DNA of 64,000 bases from Protonemura montana (taxonomy: Eukaryota > Arthropoda > Insecta > Plecoptera > Nemouridae): contig OX387602.1 in assembly GCA_947568835.1 (NCBI GenBank), forward strand, positions 590,570 to 654,569. Direction: 5' to 3'. Every line of letters begins with the position of its first letter. The first letter of the stretch is position 1. Below the pieces are notes generated by a model. That model saw nothing but the letters and a program-made list of their open reading frames with translations. It did no database searches and was not told the origin of the DNA. Shown here in pieces: positions 36,468 to 49,148 of the stretch. Made by a program: the position numbers and the translations under genes.

Positions 36468-39400
36468 AAAGTACATGGGACTCAATTAAATGGTGGCCCG
36501 GGCGAGTTCTTTGATCTGACACGATCCAATGAAATTTTAGCAAAACAATTTGTTTCGATTCCATGCAAATCTATAGGTGCAATCGGGCGAACATAGCGCC
36601 CGCTCGTCAGCTCCGCTAATGCTAAGCTGGATTTGATTTACTTGTGCTCTAGCATGGGTTATGTTGCGTAATTTGGAGAGGAATTATTACTAATTAAGCT
36701 CTATCAGTGTCCAGCAATCCAGTTACTAGTTACATGGCACTGCTCGATGTTGGTGCAATTAAGTTATCTCTCTCTAGAACTAATGTCCTATAAAACTGAT
36801 GTAGGCTTAGTCAGTGACGGAGATAATGTAAAATGCCGGCGTCGAATCGTTACGTGGCATTGTTCAATTGCACGTGTCGTTGATTTGTTTGTACACACAA
36901 CGCGAGTAAAAGCTTTCCAATTTGATCTGATGTACTGCCGGTACTTCTAACTGCGGGCACTTCAGGCTGACTGCCAATACAGCCCTGTGCTGTGTTTTAT
37001 GTATGCATACGTGTGCGACCACCACCCGTCGATAATGCTTGCTATTTGGTGGATATTTGGCCGATCATCTCGACACGTTCCTTACGCGAGTGGCATTCTT
37101 GTGTTACCATGACAATGTTCCGGCGAGCACAGACCCGGTGGTGTTTACCCTTGCCAGTAAAGAGTTTTACACTTTTCAATTCTCGGGTCGGCGGCACCGG
37201 CGGCTAGCCAGGCACGCATGGCGTTACCTTAATAAGGTAAACGCTTGAATATCTCCGGCAATCTCCGCGAGGTTGTATTACATTTTAAGATCGCAATTTG
37301 ATATCGTCAATTTATTGTCACAATTTTGACGTGAATAGCGTCAGTGGCCGCAGTCCTCGACCGCGATTCGCATCTTCGCGACATGGCAGCTCGTACTTAT
37401 TGTGTTTATTTGATTAACTTGGGTCTATGTGCCAGTCTATGCATCCTGTTAGCGCTGGCGACAATCCTTCAGGCGGAAAACACATGTTAAAAAGCAAGAT
37501 CTGACCGCTCGTGTCACTAGATTAGCTAGAATATATTACTACCAGCCACTGCAGCAAGTGTCATAACAAGGATAGTGGTCGAGGTTGCATGGAAACGTAA
37601 TCAACAGTTCATCCACACTTGTTTTGACAATCGATTTTCAACTAAATCTGCTTTGGGAACAAGATCTGCGTTTCCGTTCTTTTTTTTTTTAAATAACTGG
37701 AGCCAATTGGTTTGCCACGGCGAAGATCTCCCACGACGCAGCAACGATCCAGCCTAAAAAACTATACGCTTCAAGTTTCCTGGCCATAATACGTAAGATC
37801 TTGATATCTTATAACTATAATCCAGAAGGAGGTACGTAGTTGAATATAAGACGTAGACAATCCTTATAATTAGATATGTTCATACATACTATACTTTTAT
37901 ATCGAGTGATTGCGATGAGAATATATTTGAATATTGAATATCGTATGTATATATATGAGTATGAGGGCAAAGCCACATAATCGAGTGAGTTTATATTGGA
38001 GCTTGCCCCTGGGAGATCTCTCCAGTAAACGACCTTAGCGTATAAATTGTGGGGCAATCGATCGAGGCGGATTCGATTAATCACCTGCTTTTCTTCTTGA
38101 TTTGATTATCGCAAAACGTGATCATTCTCATAGTGATATTATACGATGTACATCCATATACCTGTGCGGCTTTAGTACAACAATTTCTAAAGCCTGAGCG
38201 TCTAAAACCCTGCGTTGATCGCAGGTTAATAAAAACCACTTTGTGCATGGTATCTGCATACAATTTTTTCGCAATTACACGTCCGCATATATGGTGCAAT
38301 TATGTATGAATCTAAAGTTCGTTGAAACCGTGGAGTAGGTACTTTTATGTTTGTACTGTACACAAAAGATGATGCACGATTTTTTGTTGTGCAGCAGGGA
38401 TCGACCGTGTTGCTAGTCGTGGCGATTTGTTGGTCTAAGAGCGGGGTCTTTTCGTGGGACTTTTCGTGGGAACATTCGTGGAAACTCCTGGAAAGGTCCG
38501 TCCCCGAAAACGACTGATTTCCGCGATTCGATTTCCGGCGCTTCTTGCCTAAATCCCAACTCATAGCAGCTGTTCATTACGCTAACTGCATTGCATGTCG
38601 ACGGCTGATAACGCCGTGGGACGGGGGTGGGTGCAAATGAGGGGGTCGCAGTAACCTATTCGCTTACCCTGGTGTCTGACCTTTGACATTTAATTGGCTC
38701 ACAACCGCCGGCTCTATTGCCGGCTCTATTCGATTAGTGCACTAAATTCACGCTCGCCGCAGCAAGAAAAAAACGCAATACCTGGTTCTCGTCGAGCCTT
38801 TGGTCGAACTGTTGAGCTAGTGAATTCACGACGCCTCCACCCTCCTCGACGGGGTTCATGTCTGGAACACGCGTGGAAGATGCGTCGAGTTCGACCGGGT
38901 TTAGCTCCATTTGCTTCAAGGCAGGGCTATCTTTTTCAAATCAGTTAACCAACTCAACAAAAAAGAACATCGTGTGTCTGATTTTTATTTTGGTACCTAA
39001 AGGCGTGAAAATGAATGTCGCAAATGAACACCATGTTTCAGGTGAAAGATGTATGGTGCAGGTAATACCTTAAGGTGGTCTTGTTTAACAGCGTAGCCAC
39101 ATACTTGCATAAATTGTGGTCAATCAATAAATATCAAGTTTTATGGACATTTTGAAAACGAATTTTTCCCCCGCTGTGCGTTTTGCCGATAACAATGAGA
39201 ACGCGCCGCCGTAAAGACGGATTCTTGTGGTGCCATTAATTTTACGATCTTTTCCTAAAGCGCCTGCGCATAATGCTGCTAATTAATTATAAGAAGCTTC
39301 GACGTCTTGCTTTTGCTGTGGCCGGAGGCTACTGTGTTATGTGGTCAACTTGCTAGTGGCCATATCGCCATGTTTTGTAAGGCACAGCAATGCTTGGTGC

Positions 39401-41471
39401 CGGCTTAAGTATAGGAAAGCAATCAGTTGAACCGGAACGCTTTCGAGGGAATTCGGCGAGAACAATTATGCTCTTTGATTGGCCGCATAAGATTGTTGGT
39501 CGCTCGGTTTTAGTCGCATTATGACCGATTCTGAATGTCTAGTTATTTTTTGGCGCAGCAGATTTTCATGACTGTTGGAAAATTATCGCATCCTTGTCTG
39601 AGTCTCGTGAAATATTGGCTAACAGCGGACTCGTCACGAGTTTGAACCAGAATCAAAGGTCATCATAGCAGCTGACAGGAATAACTCGGGATACAAATTC
39701 TGTTCGAAATCGGCACAATAACTGCATTGTGTGATTTGCAGTAACGCTTCTATCACGAAACACTATTATTATTATTATACGATGGGTACCGAGTTCACTG
39801 CATAATTTTCCCAGGTGCAGCGAAGAATTTTGAGCATGACCTTTCTGTCCGGTGACGGCTTGGTTTTCGCGCTCTCGACCGATTTACCTTTCTTTTAGTA
39901 GAATTATTGTTATCAGAAGATGACGCTTTGCTATCGCTGACCACACCATGTGTTGGTCTCGTTTGGGACTCCTTTAGAACAAATTGGTTTTGAACGAATT
40001 GACCTCTTCAGGCTGTCTTGTTGTTGAGCAAATCTTCAAAGATCTACAAAGACTGGATTGGATGCACCACTTCAAGATATAAGCAACATTGCGATATGTT
40101 TTCCTTATGGAAGAGCAAGACTTTCAGTGTACACCTATTGATGCTACTAGTCGCCAATCAGGTACAAAGAACGCACTTTCACACGCACATCTCCGCGTGA
40201 ATTTGTCAGAACTGATGGCGAGAAAATTGCGAGAGTAAATCCTCCAACTTAATGTACCGCCATAAAGCGCGATTGGTGCAATTGAATCGCGTGTTCCCAC
40301 CACCAGCAATGTTGGCACGGCCATGGCAATCACCGATCTGACATGACGTATACGAATCTATCACATTTTTTGCGCCCTATTGAATTGCACTTCGGTTTCT
40401 CGCTGCTAAGTAATTATTATAATTTAGACGTCTAGCAGGCTGGAAAATAAATATAATCTTCTTTTATGTGCGAATCAAGTAAGTCGTCTGACCCGCCCAC
40501 AGAGAGCCTTCGGCTTGATATCAAAGAGCTGGAGGCACCTGTGTTCCCACCTTTGGCCGGATTATTATTTATCAGAAGCCTTTACGTACACAATTTATTG
40601 CGATATCTCCAACACATGTTTATCTGGCTGCTCCTTGGTTCTCGGCAGCTTGCGATGCGAGTGAGAATCCTGCTCGTTGCATTAACTAGGTACGTTTCTA
40701 CCCAGTACCGGGCTTTCATACTCGTACTTGTGCGCTGTACATGGTCAGCGTATTCTTTATTTGCGACGAGATTAAATCTCTTTTCATTTAAACATCCCTT
40801 GGGCGTAACAGTCTTACTTTATTTGCCTGCTTTTTGGCCTGCGGACGAAGATGAAGATGAAAGAATGCCCCTTTTTTCGCAAAGCTCACAATAGTTCGAG
40901 TTATGTCTAAGACATAAATTTAAAAGCATGACCGTTTTCTGGATTAACGATTATAATTACCACTTTCAGCCTCCGGAGCAAGCAACCGATCGCCAGGGAA
41001 AGTGCATTGCACAATGATCGACCAGGATTTAATTATTATTTCGCTTTGTATCTGGTTCGAGAAAGAGAGCATTGAGCGCTGGACTCAAGACCTGGTCATC
41101 GACGTTGCTTGCTACCGGAGTCGGAGTAAAGCACAATACAACAGCTACCTCCTTACCAGCGACGGCCAAACAAGAAATTGGGTTCGTTTGTAGAGTTTTC
41201 TCTGAATTTGTGTAAGTTTTGAAAGATAAGTGACAAGCTAACGTGACTGTGTCCAATCACAATTCTTATAGTCTATTTCATGGTTCTGCCGGCGTTACAA
41301 GGACGTACTAATGGATGTTTGCCATTCCATGAACTTTTCAAAGAGTTTGTTTAGCGGGAGCCGTTGCCTTTTTCGTGGTCTCCTCGGCAACCAGCGCAGC
41401 CACATTGACTGGCTGCGCTCGCTGCCCACTTTCCTACTAATTGCACAACGACGACCAAGTCAATCACCTAA
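36468..41471. other. Non-coding stretch
   Basis: About 5 kb without a recognisable gene. A 142-codon frame at 40466-40894 lacks domains. A short duplication CCGGCTCTATT occurs near 38708-38728. Otherwise I see nothing. Confidence 0.5.
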
Positions 41472-41509
41472 CCACCCACCCACCCACCCACCCACCCATC
41501 CATCCAGCC
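41472..41509. repeat. (CCCA)n microsatellite ending in CCAT units
   Basis: About seven CCCA/CACC units followed by CCATCCATCC, in non-coding sequence. Confidence 0.92.
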
Positions 41510-43913
41510 CCAATCACTGCTTCTCAAAACGCTCGCCAGCGAGTGAATATTTTCCATCTATTGACCGATCTTCTTAGAGCTCGGCCGACTGACGTCCCGC
41601 TGGTCTCAGTCCTCGACGCTCTCGATGCCTGTTTGCCTAAGTGCTCATCATTTTAAGAGCAAATAGCGTACATTCAGCAGCCGACGCTGTTGACTCGGAG
41701 AGCGTGCTTTTGTGTTTGGAAAGCCAAGACCGAACTCGACTGCTATGCGCAGCACGCAATGGATGGCCGTTTATCTTGTTCTTTGGCTCCCGAGGAATTA
41801 TTTACCAGTAAAAGAATTACATTTCAGCCCTACTTGTTCGTTCTCGAATAAGCAATTATGCCCCATTTGAAATATTTTGCAAAATTGGTTATAAATATTT
41901 AGCGCGTGGATTTTCGCTATTACAGCGTCTACCCATTTCCCACATCTCGGCTCACGGCAATGAGGAAAGTGTCGCGTAACACCGTCATGACATGACATGT
42001 CTAAATCCACTACGAAATCGAACATTTCCTTCCACAAGCGAGACTTTACTCACGCTAGACACCTAATGTGGGACGTTATTTAATTATCCATAATAAAACA
42101 ATATGGAAGTCACGAGTGTCACACACTTGCATTGACAATAGCTCGCTATCAGAATGCGTAGACCTCGCATGGGCCAAGACTTGAAAGCGTCCTCCGCGAG
42201 AGTCACGTTGACCCCACCGTGCACGCCATGGCGACATCGACGTCTCAGATAATGGCAACCGCGGAATGCAATTGCCCCCCGTGCAGCGCCACTGGTCACA
42301 AAGACGCATGTGTTGACAATGCGCCGCGATCATCGCCAGAAATCAAACATCTGTGGTCAGGTGTGTGGCCTCACCGAGCCAATGTTACAGGAAGGACCGT
42401 TACCGGTTCCACTTGACGTCTCCACTACACATAACGCGGTGACATTTTGCGATGTGCTACGTTTTAATCCATTTCGTGCACTTACTTTCCGTGTGGAGTT
42501 AAACTAGGATATACATTAGAGTAAAGACTATTCCTGGTAAAAGGCATGTGTGCCAGTTTAGCTTTATACATCTCTATGGTAAATAACGTCGTCTATCTTG
42601 CTACCCATGCCGAGCAAGCCGTTGTGATTCAGACACTCGCAGAAAGACGTTGCATGCAAATGACCACTTGTTGCAGCAGCCATTACCGCAGTAGCCGCGC
42701 TTGACGCATCAGCACCTAACACGGCACCTGTCTTTGCATCAGACTTACCTGTAACAACAATAATATGCATAATTTTATACAGTTACTTGGTGAAATTATC
42801 GGCGGCCGTCAAGCGCCAATGCGGCGCGCCGTTACACGCTAATTTCGTACTGACCGTATATCACGGCTCGGCAAGTGATATTCGCACTCGGACATGTGTC
42901 GTACCCTTGGGATCGGGAGAAGGCGGCCGTGTTTTCTAACAGCTTCATCCGTTTAATGAGGTGTGCCGCATGTGATTCGCTCTGGGTCGGCTTGGTGATC
43001 ACCTCGAATTACTACCTCACTTAGCAGCAAGCCAGCCAGGCAAGCCGGCGCACTAAATGCATTAACATTCGCAAAAAAAAATGAGTCGTTCTAGTTTACA
43101 GCTGTGCGAATTATTCAGTTGTCATCCCAATCTGGGCATGGTTATAACTAGCTGTTAATAAATGATAATTCAATTTTCCAACCGCCACGGTGGAAATCGC
43201 GCGCATAATAAGTCTTATCCGTGGTGACGGGTAAAGATCGTGACTTGAATTTTCCACCGTTTAAAAGCAAGCTCCCTTCAATGAGTCACTCGTGTTCGCT
43301 CGGCCCAAGTTTTTGTCTTTCGTCGTCGGTCGCCGAGAGAGACTCGCCGCTTGGGACAGGAAATGGCGGACCACTGCGAACCATGCTCCCAAGTGGAACG
43401 GGAGCGATTTGCGAGAAGCGTGTGTGCATTCAACTAATGCAGCTAACAGTGAGAAAGATGCTATTAATTGAATTTTGTAATTAGTTTTATTACTTGCACG
43501 ACGCCCCTCCTAGCAAACGGAGTCCATACGGATGAACCGTGCATGGTGAGCTCGGCACGATTGGGCGAAAATCACGTTGACATTTTGGCCGATAACTGTT
43601 GTTACTCTCTGTTCAGCGATTGCATGCAGTTTTTTTTTCTCGTCTTTAGTTTTTTTCAATAGTACTATCTTTCGTGCTTTCCATTATAGTAAAATAAAGT
43701 ATAAGTGAACGTGGCGAGGAGGTCATGTGTGAACCAAATCAAGTGAACCCTGACGACCGCCGCGCAAGATTCATATACTTAGCCGTGCATTTTTACCAAC
43801 GACCTACTCGCCTGCACCAAGCAAGACAATGTAACGTGTCATTGGAAAGATAACTCGTGTGGCTATTTGTTCTTTGTTAATGGCCTTTGCATGCGTCGTT
43901 ATAAATGACTTTG
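41510..43913. other. Non-coding stretch
   Basis: About 2.4 kb with only short frames. No domain, RNA gene or repeat that I can support. Confidence 0.5.
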
Positions 43914-43995
43914 GCTGCGCCGTCGCTCGCTGCGCCGTCGCTCGCTGCGCCGTCGCTCGCTGCGCCGTCGCTCGCTGTGCCGTCGCTCGCTGCGC
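43914..43995. repeat. 15-bp tandem repeat, about 5.5 copies
   Basis: The unit is GCTGCGCCGTCGCTC with one T variant in the fifth copy. Since 15 is a multiple of 3, each frame encodes a constant pentapeptide (CAVAR on plus, TAQRA on minus). Flanking sequence gives no sign of a real gene, so I treat it as a minisatellite. Confidence 0.95.
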
Positions 43996-44390
43996 GGCTG
44001 TGAAGGCGATCGTTTTGTTTCCTGGTCGCCGCTGCGCAGGACGCATTATCGAGTCTGTTTTCCATACCCGCCTCTATTCATGTGTCTCGTCCCGAGCTCA
44101 TTGGCATGTACCACGGCACGGCTCTCTGGTAGCCCTCGCAAGGTTGACATCCACTGCCCGCAGCACTCCGACGACGTCTTCTCTTGGCGTCCCAGGCGCC
44201 CGTTAGACACCCCTTTCCTCCCCAGGCGCCCGGACAGCGACCACTAACACCCACGCTGTGTCCTGCGATTTCGCGACGATTCTTCCTTGAATTGGGTTTG
44301 TTTAAACGGTGACTCTACCGAAAGAAACTCCATGATAACAACTAAACAAAGCGACGATGTCACTCGCGAGCGCTCTGTGTGCTGCAGCCC
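43996..44390. other. Spacer between two minisatellites
   Basis: About 400 bp. CCAGGCGCCCG occurs twice (about 44191 and 44223). No gene recognised. Confidence 0.5.
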
Positions 44391-45539
44391 CACGTGCCCC
44401 TGGCATGGTACCAACGTGCCCCTGGTTTGGTACCAACGTGTCCCTGGTCTGGTACCAAGGTGTCCCTGGTCTGGTACCAACGTGCCCCTGGTTTGATACC
44501 AAGGTGCCCCTGCCCTGGTACCAAGGTGTCCCTGGTCTGGTACCAAGGTGCCCCTGGTCTGGTACCAACGTGCCCCTGGTCTGGTACCAAGGTGCCCCTG
44601 GTCTGGTACCAACGTGCCCCTGGTTTGATACCAAGGTGCCCCTGCCCTGGTACCAAGGTGTCCCTGGTCTGGTACCAAGGTGCCCCTGGTCTGGTACCAA
44701 CGTGCCCCTGGTCTGGTACCAAGGTGTTCCTGGTTTGGTACCAAGGTGTCCCTGGTCTGGTACCAAGGTGCCACTGGTCTGGTACCAAGGTGCCCCTGGT
44801 TTGGTACCAAGGTGCCCCTGGTTTGATACCAAGGTGTTCCTGGTTTGGTACCAAGGTGCCCCTGGTCTGGTACCAAGGTGCCCCTGTCCTGGTACCAAGG
44901 TGCCCCTGGTCTGGTACCAACGTGCCCCTGGTTTGATACCAAGGTGTTCCTGGTTTGGTACCAAGGTGCCCCTGGTCTGGTACCAAGGTGTCCCTGGTCT
45001 GGTACCAAGGTGTCCCTGGTCTGGTACCAAGGTGTCCCTGGTTTGGTACCAACGTGTCCCTGGTCTGGTACCAACGTGCCCCTGGTTTGGTACCAAGGTG
45101 TCCCTGGTCTGGTACCAAGGTGTCCCTGGTTTGGTACCAAGGTGCCCCTGGTCTGGTACCAAGGTGCCCCTGGTTTGGTACCAACGTGCCCCTGGTTTGG
45201 TACCAACGTGCCCCTGGTTTGGTACCAAGGTGCCCCTGGTCTGGTACCAACGTGCCCCTGGTCTGGTACCAACGTGCCCCTGGTCTGGTACCAACGTGCC
45301 CCTGGTTTGGTACCAACGTGCCACTGGTCTGGTACCAAGGTGCCACTGGTCTGGTACCAACGTGCCCCTGGTTTGGTACCAACGTGCCCCTGGTTTGGTA
45401 CCAAGGTGTCCCTGGTCTGGTACCAACGTGTCCCTGGTCTGGTACCAACGTGTCCCTGGTCTGGTACCAACGTGCCCCTGGTTTGGTACCAAGGTGCCAC
45501 TGGTCTGGTACCAAGGTGCCCCTGCCCTGGTACCAAGGT
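44391..45539. repeat. 22-bp tandem repeat array, about 52 copies
   Basis: Each unit contains GGTACCAAGGTGCCCC followed by TGGTCT. Variation is concentrated at a few positions: AAGGTG or AACGTG, GCCCC or GTCCC, and GGTCTGG or GGTTTGG, with rarer GATACC, TTCCTG and GCCCTGG forms. The rare GATACC form recurs 132 bp apart (44495 and 44627), exactly six units, with the same series of variants after it, so there is higher-order duplication. Every unit carries the KpnI palindrome or a one-base variant. All six frames remain open for about 1.1-1.2 kb because no frame of the unit has a stop. This explains the 415-430-codon frames, which I do not call genes. Confidence 0.98.
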
Positions 45540-46320
45540 TGCTGGTACGCGGGTCGCTCAGCTCCGTTGCTCTGGTTTCCACAACACCGGGGCCGGGCTA
45601 TTGACGAAAAGCCACGGATGGTGACGTCAACGGGCCCGTACATCGGGTTGGCACGCCGTCAGTCGTGAGCAAGCTGTGTCGGGTGTCAGGATGGCAAGTC
45701 CCTCGCACAAGAACATGGCTAATCAACTTCCAACAAAGCAAGCGCATGGCCCCATGGGCAGACTTGTGCCGATATCATTTACCCACAGTGGTGGTGCTGG
45801 GCGCGGAAGAGTGGTCGGCGTGAGACTCGCCTTCTCCCCGCTCAACGCCCCCCCCCCCCCCCCCCCCCCGCCCAAACATTTGTTTCCTGCGGTCGAAATG
45901 ACTTTGCTTGCCCTACAAAAGTGTTGTGCCAATGCGTGTATGGGGTCGAGTGCAGAGACAATATTCGTGGTGTGCAGTCGACTCTCCCCAATAACTTATT
46001 GAGACTTCTCAGATGCAAGATGTCCGTCGTCTTCCCCGAGCCAACAGCGTGCACGGCGTTATCTTCTACGAGCTAACGGCGTCGACTGCGATCGAGAATT
46101 CGTTGTTTCATCTCGCATGCGCGCTCACGTATCCACGCTGCTTCTAGCAGAACCTACCTATGTACTTCCTCGTAGACTTATTATACACAACAACAGCAAA
46201 TAACTTCGACGATGGGATAAAACGATACGAGTGCATTTTATAAATAACATATATAATCGAAGAAAACTACTTTCCATTTCTGGGCATCCACGAGTTCCGT
46301 TATGTACACGACTGATTCAC
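45540..46320. other. Spacer containing a poly(C) tract
   Basis: About 780 bp with no gene recognised. It includes a C homopolymer at 45848-45869. Confidence 0.55.
45848..45869. repeat. Poly(C) tract, 22 C
   Basis: A pure run of 22 C (G on the minus strand), interrupted once by G and then CCC. It is the longest homopolymer seen in the window. The length may be a sequencing estimate. Confidence 0.93.
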
Positions 46321-46379
46321 CAGTCAACCAGCTAGCCAGCCAACCAGCCAGCCAGCCAACCAGCCAGCCAGCCAGCCAA

Positions 46380-46430
<51 letters not shown>

Positions 46431-46449
46431 ACAAGCCAGCCAGCCAACT

Positions 46450-46482
<33 letters not shown>

Positions 46483-46995
46483 ACAAGCCAGCCAGCCAGC
46501 CAGCCAGTCAGCCAGCCAGCCAACCAGCCAACCAACCAGCCAACCAGCCAGCCAGCCAACCAGCCAGCCAGCCAGCCAGCCAACCAACCAACCAACCAAC
46601 CAGCCAACCAGCCAGCTAGCCAACCAACCAACCAGCCAGCCAGCCAACCAGCCAGCCAGCCAGCCAGCCAACCAACCAACCAACCAACCAGCCAACCAGC
46701 CAGCTAGCCAACCAACCAACCAACCAGCCAGCCAACCAGCCAGCCAGCCAGCCAGCCAACCAACCAACCAACCAGCCAACCAGCCAGCTAGCCAACCAAC
46801 CAACCAACCAGCCAGCCAGCCAACCAGCCAGCCAGCCAGCCAGCCAACCAACCAACCAACCAGCCAGCCAACCAACCAGCCAACCAACCAACCAGCCAGC
46901 CAGCCAGCCATCCAGCCAACCAACCAACCAACCAGCCAGCCAGCCAACCAGCCAGCCAGCCAGCCAGCCAACCAACCAACCAACCAACCAGCCAA

Positions 46996-47042
<47 letters not shown>

Positions 47043-47163
47043 ACCAACCAACCAGCCAGCCAACCAACCAGCCAACCAACCAGCCAGCCAGCCAGCCAAC
47101 CAACCAACCAACCAACCAGCCAACCAGCCAGCTAGCCAACCAACCAACTAGCCAACCAGCCAG
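46321..47163. repeat. CCAG/CCAA tetranucleotide array (843 bp)
   Basis: About 210 tetranucleotides, almost all CCAG or CCAA (GGCT/GGTT on the other strand), with sparse GCTAGC, CAAG and CAGT interruptions. The landmark GCTAGC flanked by CCAACC runs occurs at 46615, 46703 and 46787, spacings of 88 and 84 bp, and again near 47130, showing a higher-order block of 21-22 tetramers. Minus-strand frames encode endless WLAG/WLVG and are repeat artefacts. Confidence 0.98.
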
Positions 47164-47368
47164 CAGTGGACGATATTATGCGGACCCAATCTGTCGGCAT
47201 GCACGCCTGAGATAAGAAATATCATAACATTTTGCTGCATGTTGTTAAATGCATGCAGCTAATTATGAAGTGCGATCGCCGATCGTCGCTGCACCGAGTG
47301 GAGTGGTGAACGCAATCGGATAGCTATCAGTTTTGCAGCACCCACAACTTCTCTAATGGACTGCATGG

Positions 47369-47400
47369 CGGCGGCGGCGGCAGCGACGGCGGCGGCGGGG
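47369..47400. repeat. (GGC)n trinucleotide repeat, imperfect
   Basis: A 32-bp run of GGC with AGC and GAC interruptions, immediately followed by GGGGCG. Confidence 0.88.
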
Positions 47401-48540
47401 CGCCAGAGCAGTATAACATTAATTAACTCCTAATCAAATATGTGGACAACGTTTTGTGATTGGATACTGGCCAATAGCACGAGAATAATTGCAGTAGGTC
47501 CTCTGTGATTTTATCGCACTGAAGATTTAAAACAAGGAACTTAACTATAAACCAGCAAAAGATTGTCGTACTTATATGGCTATGTACTGTGGTATACATT
47601 TTGCTGCAAACATAAATCCATGCATTCGCTGCATTTTGCTTTGTTCACCTGTACAGAAAAGGTTTTTGTTCGATCTAATGTTTTATTACATTTCAATCAA
47701 TCAACAGGCTTGAATCTAGATCAATCGTTTGCATGAATATGCGATCGAAATGCACTCCCAAACTGCAGTTGCACAAGTGCACCTTCCCCCGTTAAAGTGT
47801 GTTGAGGCAGCGCAGCCAAAGTAACGTCAGTATCGCTGGCTAATTGTAATTATTCCCGATAATTATTCTCTGAGCTATTGGTCCGTGTCGTCGGCTTCGC
47901 GACATGGATTGCATAATTCATCGTGATATGCATGGGAATAGCCACCGGGCAGCAGCATGGAGACCACACTGGGCCAAGCACACTTCCCGCGTACATAATG
48001 CACACCCTATATATTTAAACAGCTACCTGCACATAATGAATTCGTCGTATCGTTACTAGGACATCTTGAGTGCAAGGAAATATCGTCTCCCAGTTCTCCT
48101 TGTGGACAGTTTTCGTTAACCTTGCACAGTTATTCAGCGCGTTATGGATTCTCTACGCTTGGTATGATTCAGTGAGAAAACGCTGGTGTGTATCCGAAAT
48201 GATTGTTCAGAGTTAACATCGCATACCTTCACATAAAAGAATTAGTATTAGTCGCATTGGCGAGTCTGCGGCAAGCGATTCCCTGGACAAAAACAGCGGG
48301 GAAGTTCATATCGGCACGTTTCCCGCTTGGTTAGTAATAGTGAAACAATATCCAAACACCAACAGCTCACTAATTGATAAAAACCTAACCAGGATTGTAC
48401 CTACCTTACCAGGTACCTACAGAGGTACCGTTACAACACTAGTTCCGCTGGCTACTTTACGTTGTGCTCGAGTTGGACGTTGAACCAAATGAGATGGATT
48501 CGTGGGGGTGTTCTGCTCATAACGGCGTGCAAATAATATA

Positions 48541-48570
48541 GGCCGCCGCCGCCGTCGCCGTCGTCGCCGG
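48541..48570. repeat. (GCC)n/(GTC)n trinucleotide repeat
   Basis: A 30-bp run of GCC and GTC triplets in non-coding DNA. Confidence 0.88.
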
Positions 48571-49132
48571 ATGCGAATTGTGTGTTCCTATTAGGCGTGG
48601 GTTACCTTCATACAAACAGTGTGGGCACATGGCTCAGACTGCGGTTGCGCCGCCAAGTACACCGCCTGCTTGCGGCGATGTGCTGGGATTCAACGGCCAG
48701 GCCATGTGGCCGTGGGTGGCGTCGTGAAATTACTTTCCGGCCCATTGGATTTGGGGGTGGATTCACAGAGACAGCTTCTTGGGGGATGACTGCAGGAATA
48801 GCTTCCTTGCTGGAAGAGAGGCACTGTAATGCTTAAGTGCTTGCAATTGTCGTAATAAGCCGCGGGTGGTTAAACCGTGGGTGGGTGAAATTCGCTGAAC
48901 AAACGTAATTAATTGCTTCTTGCATGCGGCAGTTCATTATGAGAGAATTTTCCACTTTTCTGATCCTGAAAACTACTTAAATTGTTACTTATGAAGTTCA
49001 ATCACTGTTTCGAATGACCGACGTCATTACCCAACAGAATTAAATATAGAAACTGCCTTCTATGGAAATATTCAATTATACTATCACAAAATAAACCGTA
49101 CGATTGCGTGCTTTTTAATTTCGCAGCGGTAC

Positions 49133-49148
49133 ATATATATATATATAT
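49133..49148. repeat. (AT)8 microsatellite
   Basis: Eight AT units followed by CTATCTA. Confidence 0.92.

Noticed and set aside
40466-40894. 142-codon frame with hydrophobic stretches
   Set aside because: No recognisable family, no splice or start context, and a length compatible with chance.
44244-45668. Reading frames of 185-430 codons in all six frames (repeats such as GTRPGAPWYQ and VPLVWYQ)
   Set aside because: The 22-bp unit has no stop in any frame, so every frame stays open. No frame is favoured and substitutions do not favour synonymous change in any one.
46238-47147. Minus-strand frames with WLAGWLVG repeats
   Set aside because: Direct translation of a CCAG/CCAA tetranucleotide array. 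There is no non-repeat domain, and overlapping frames give the same peptide.
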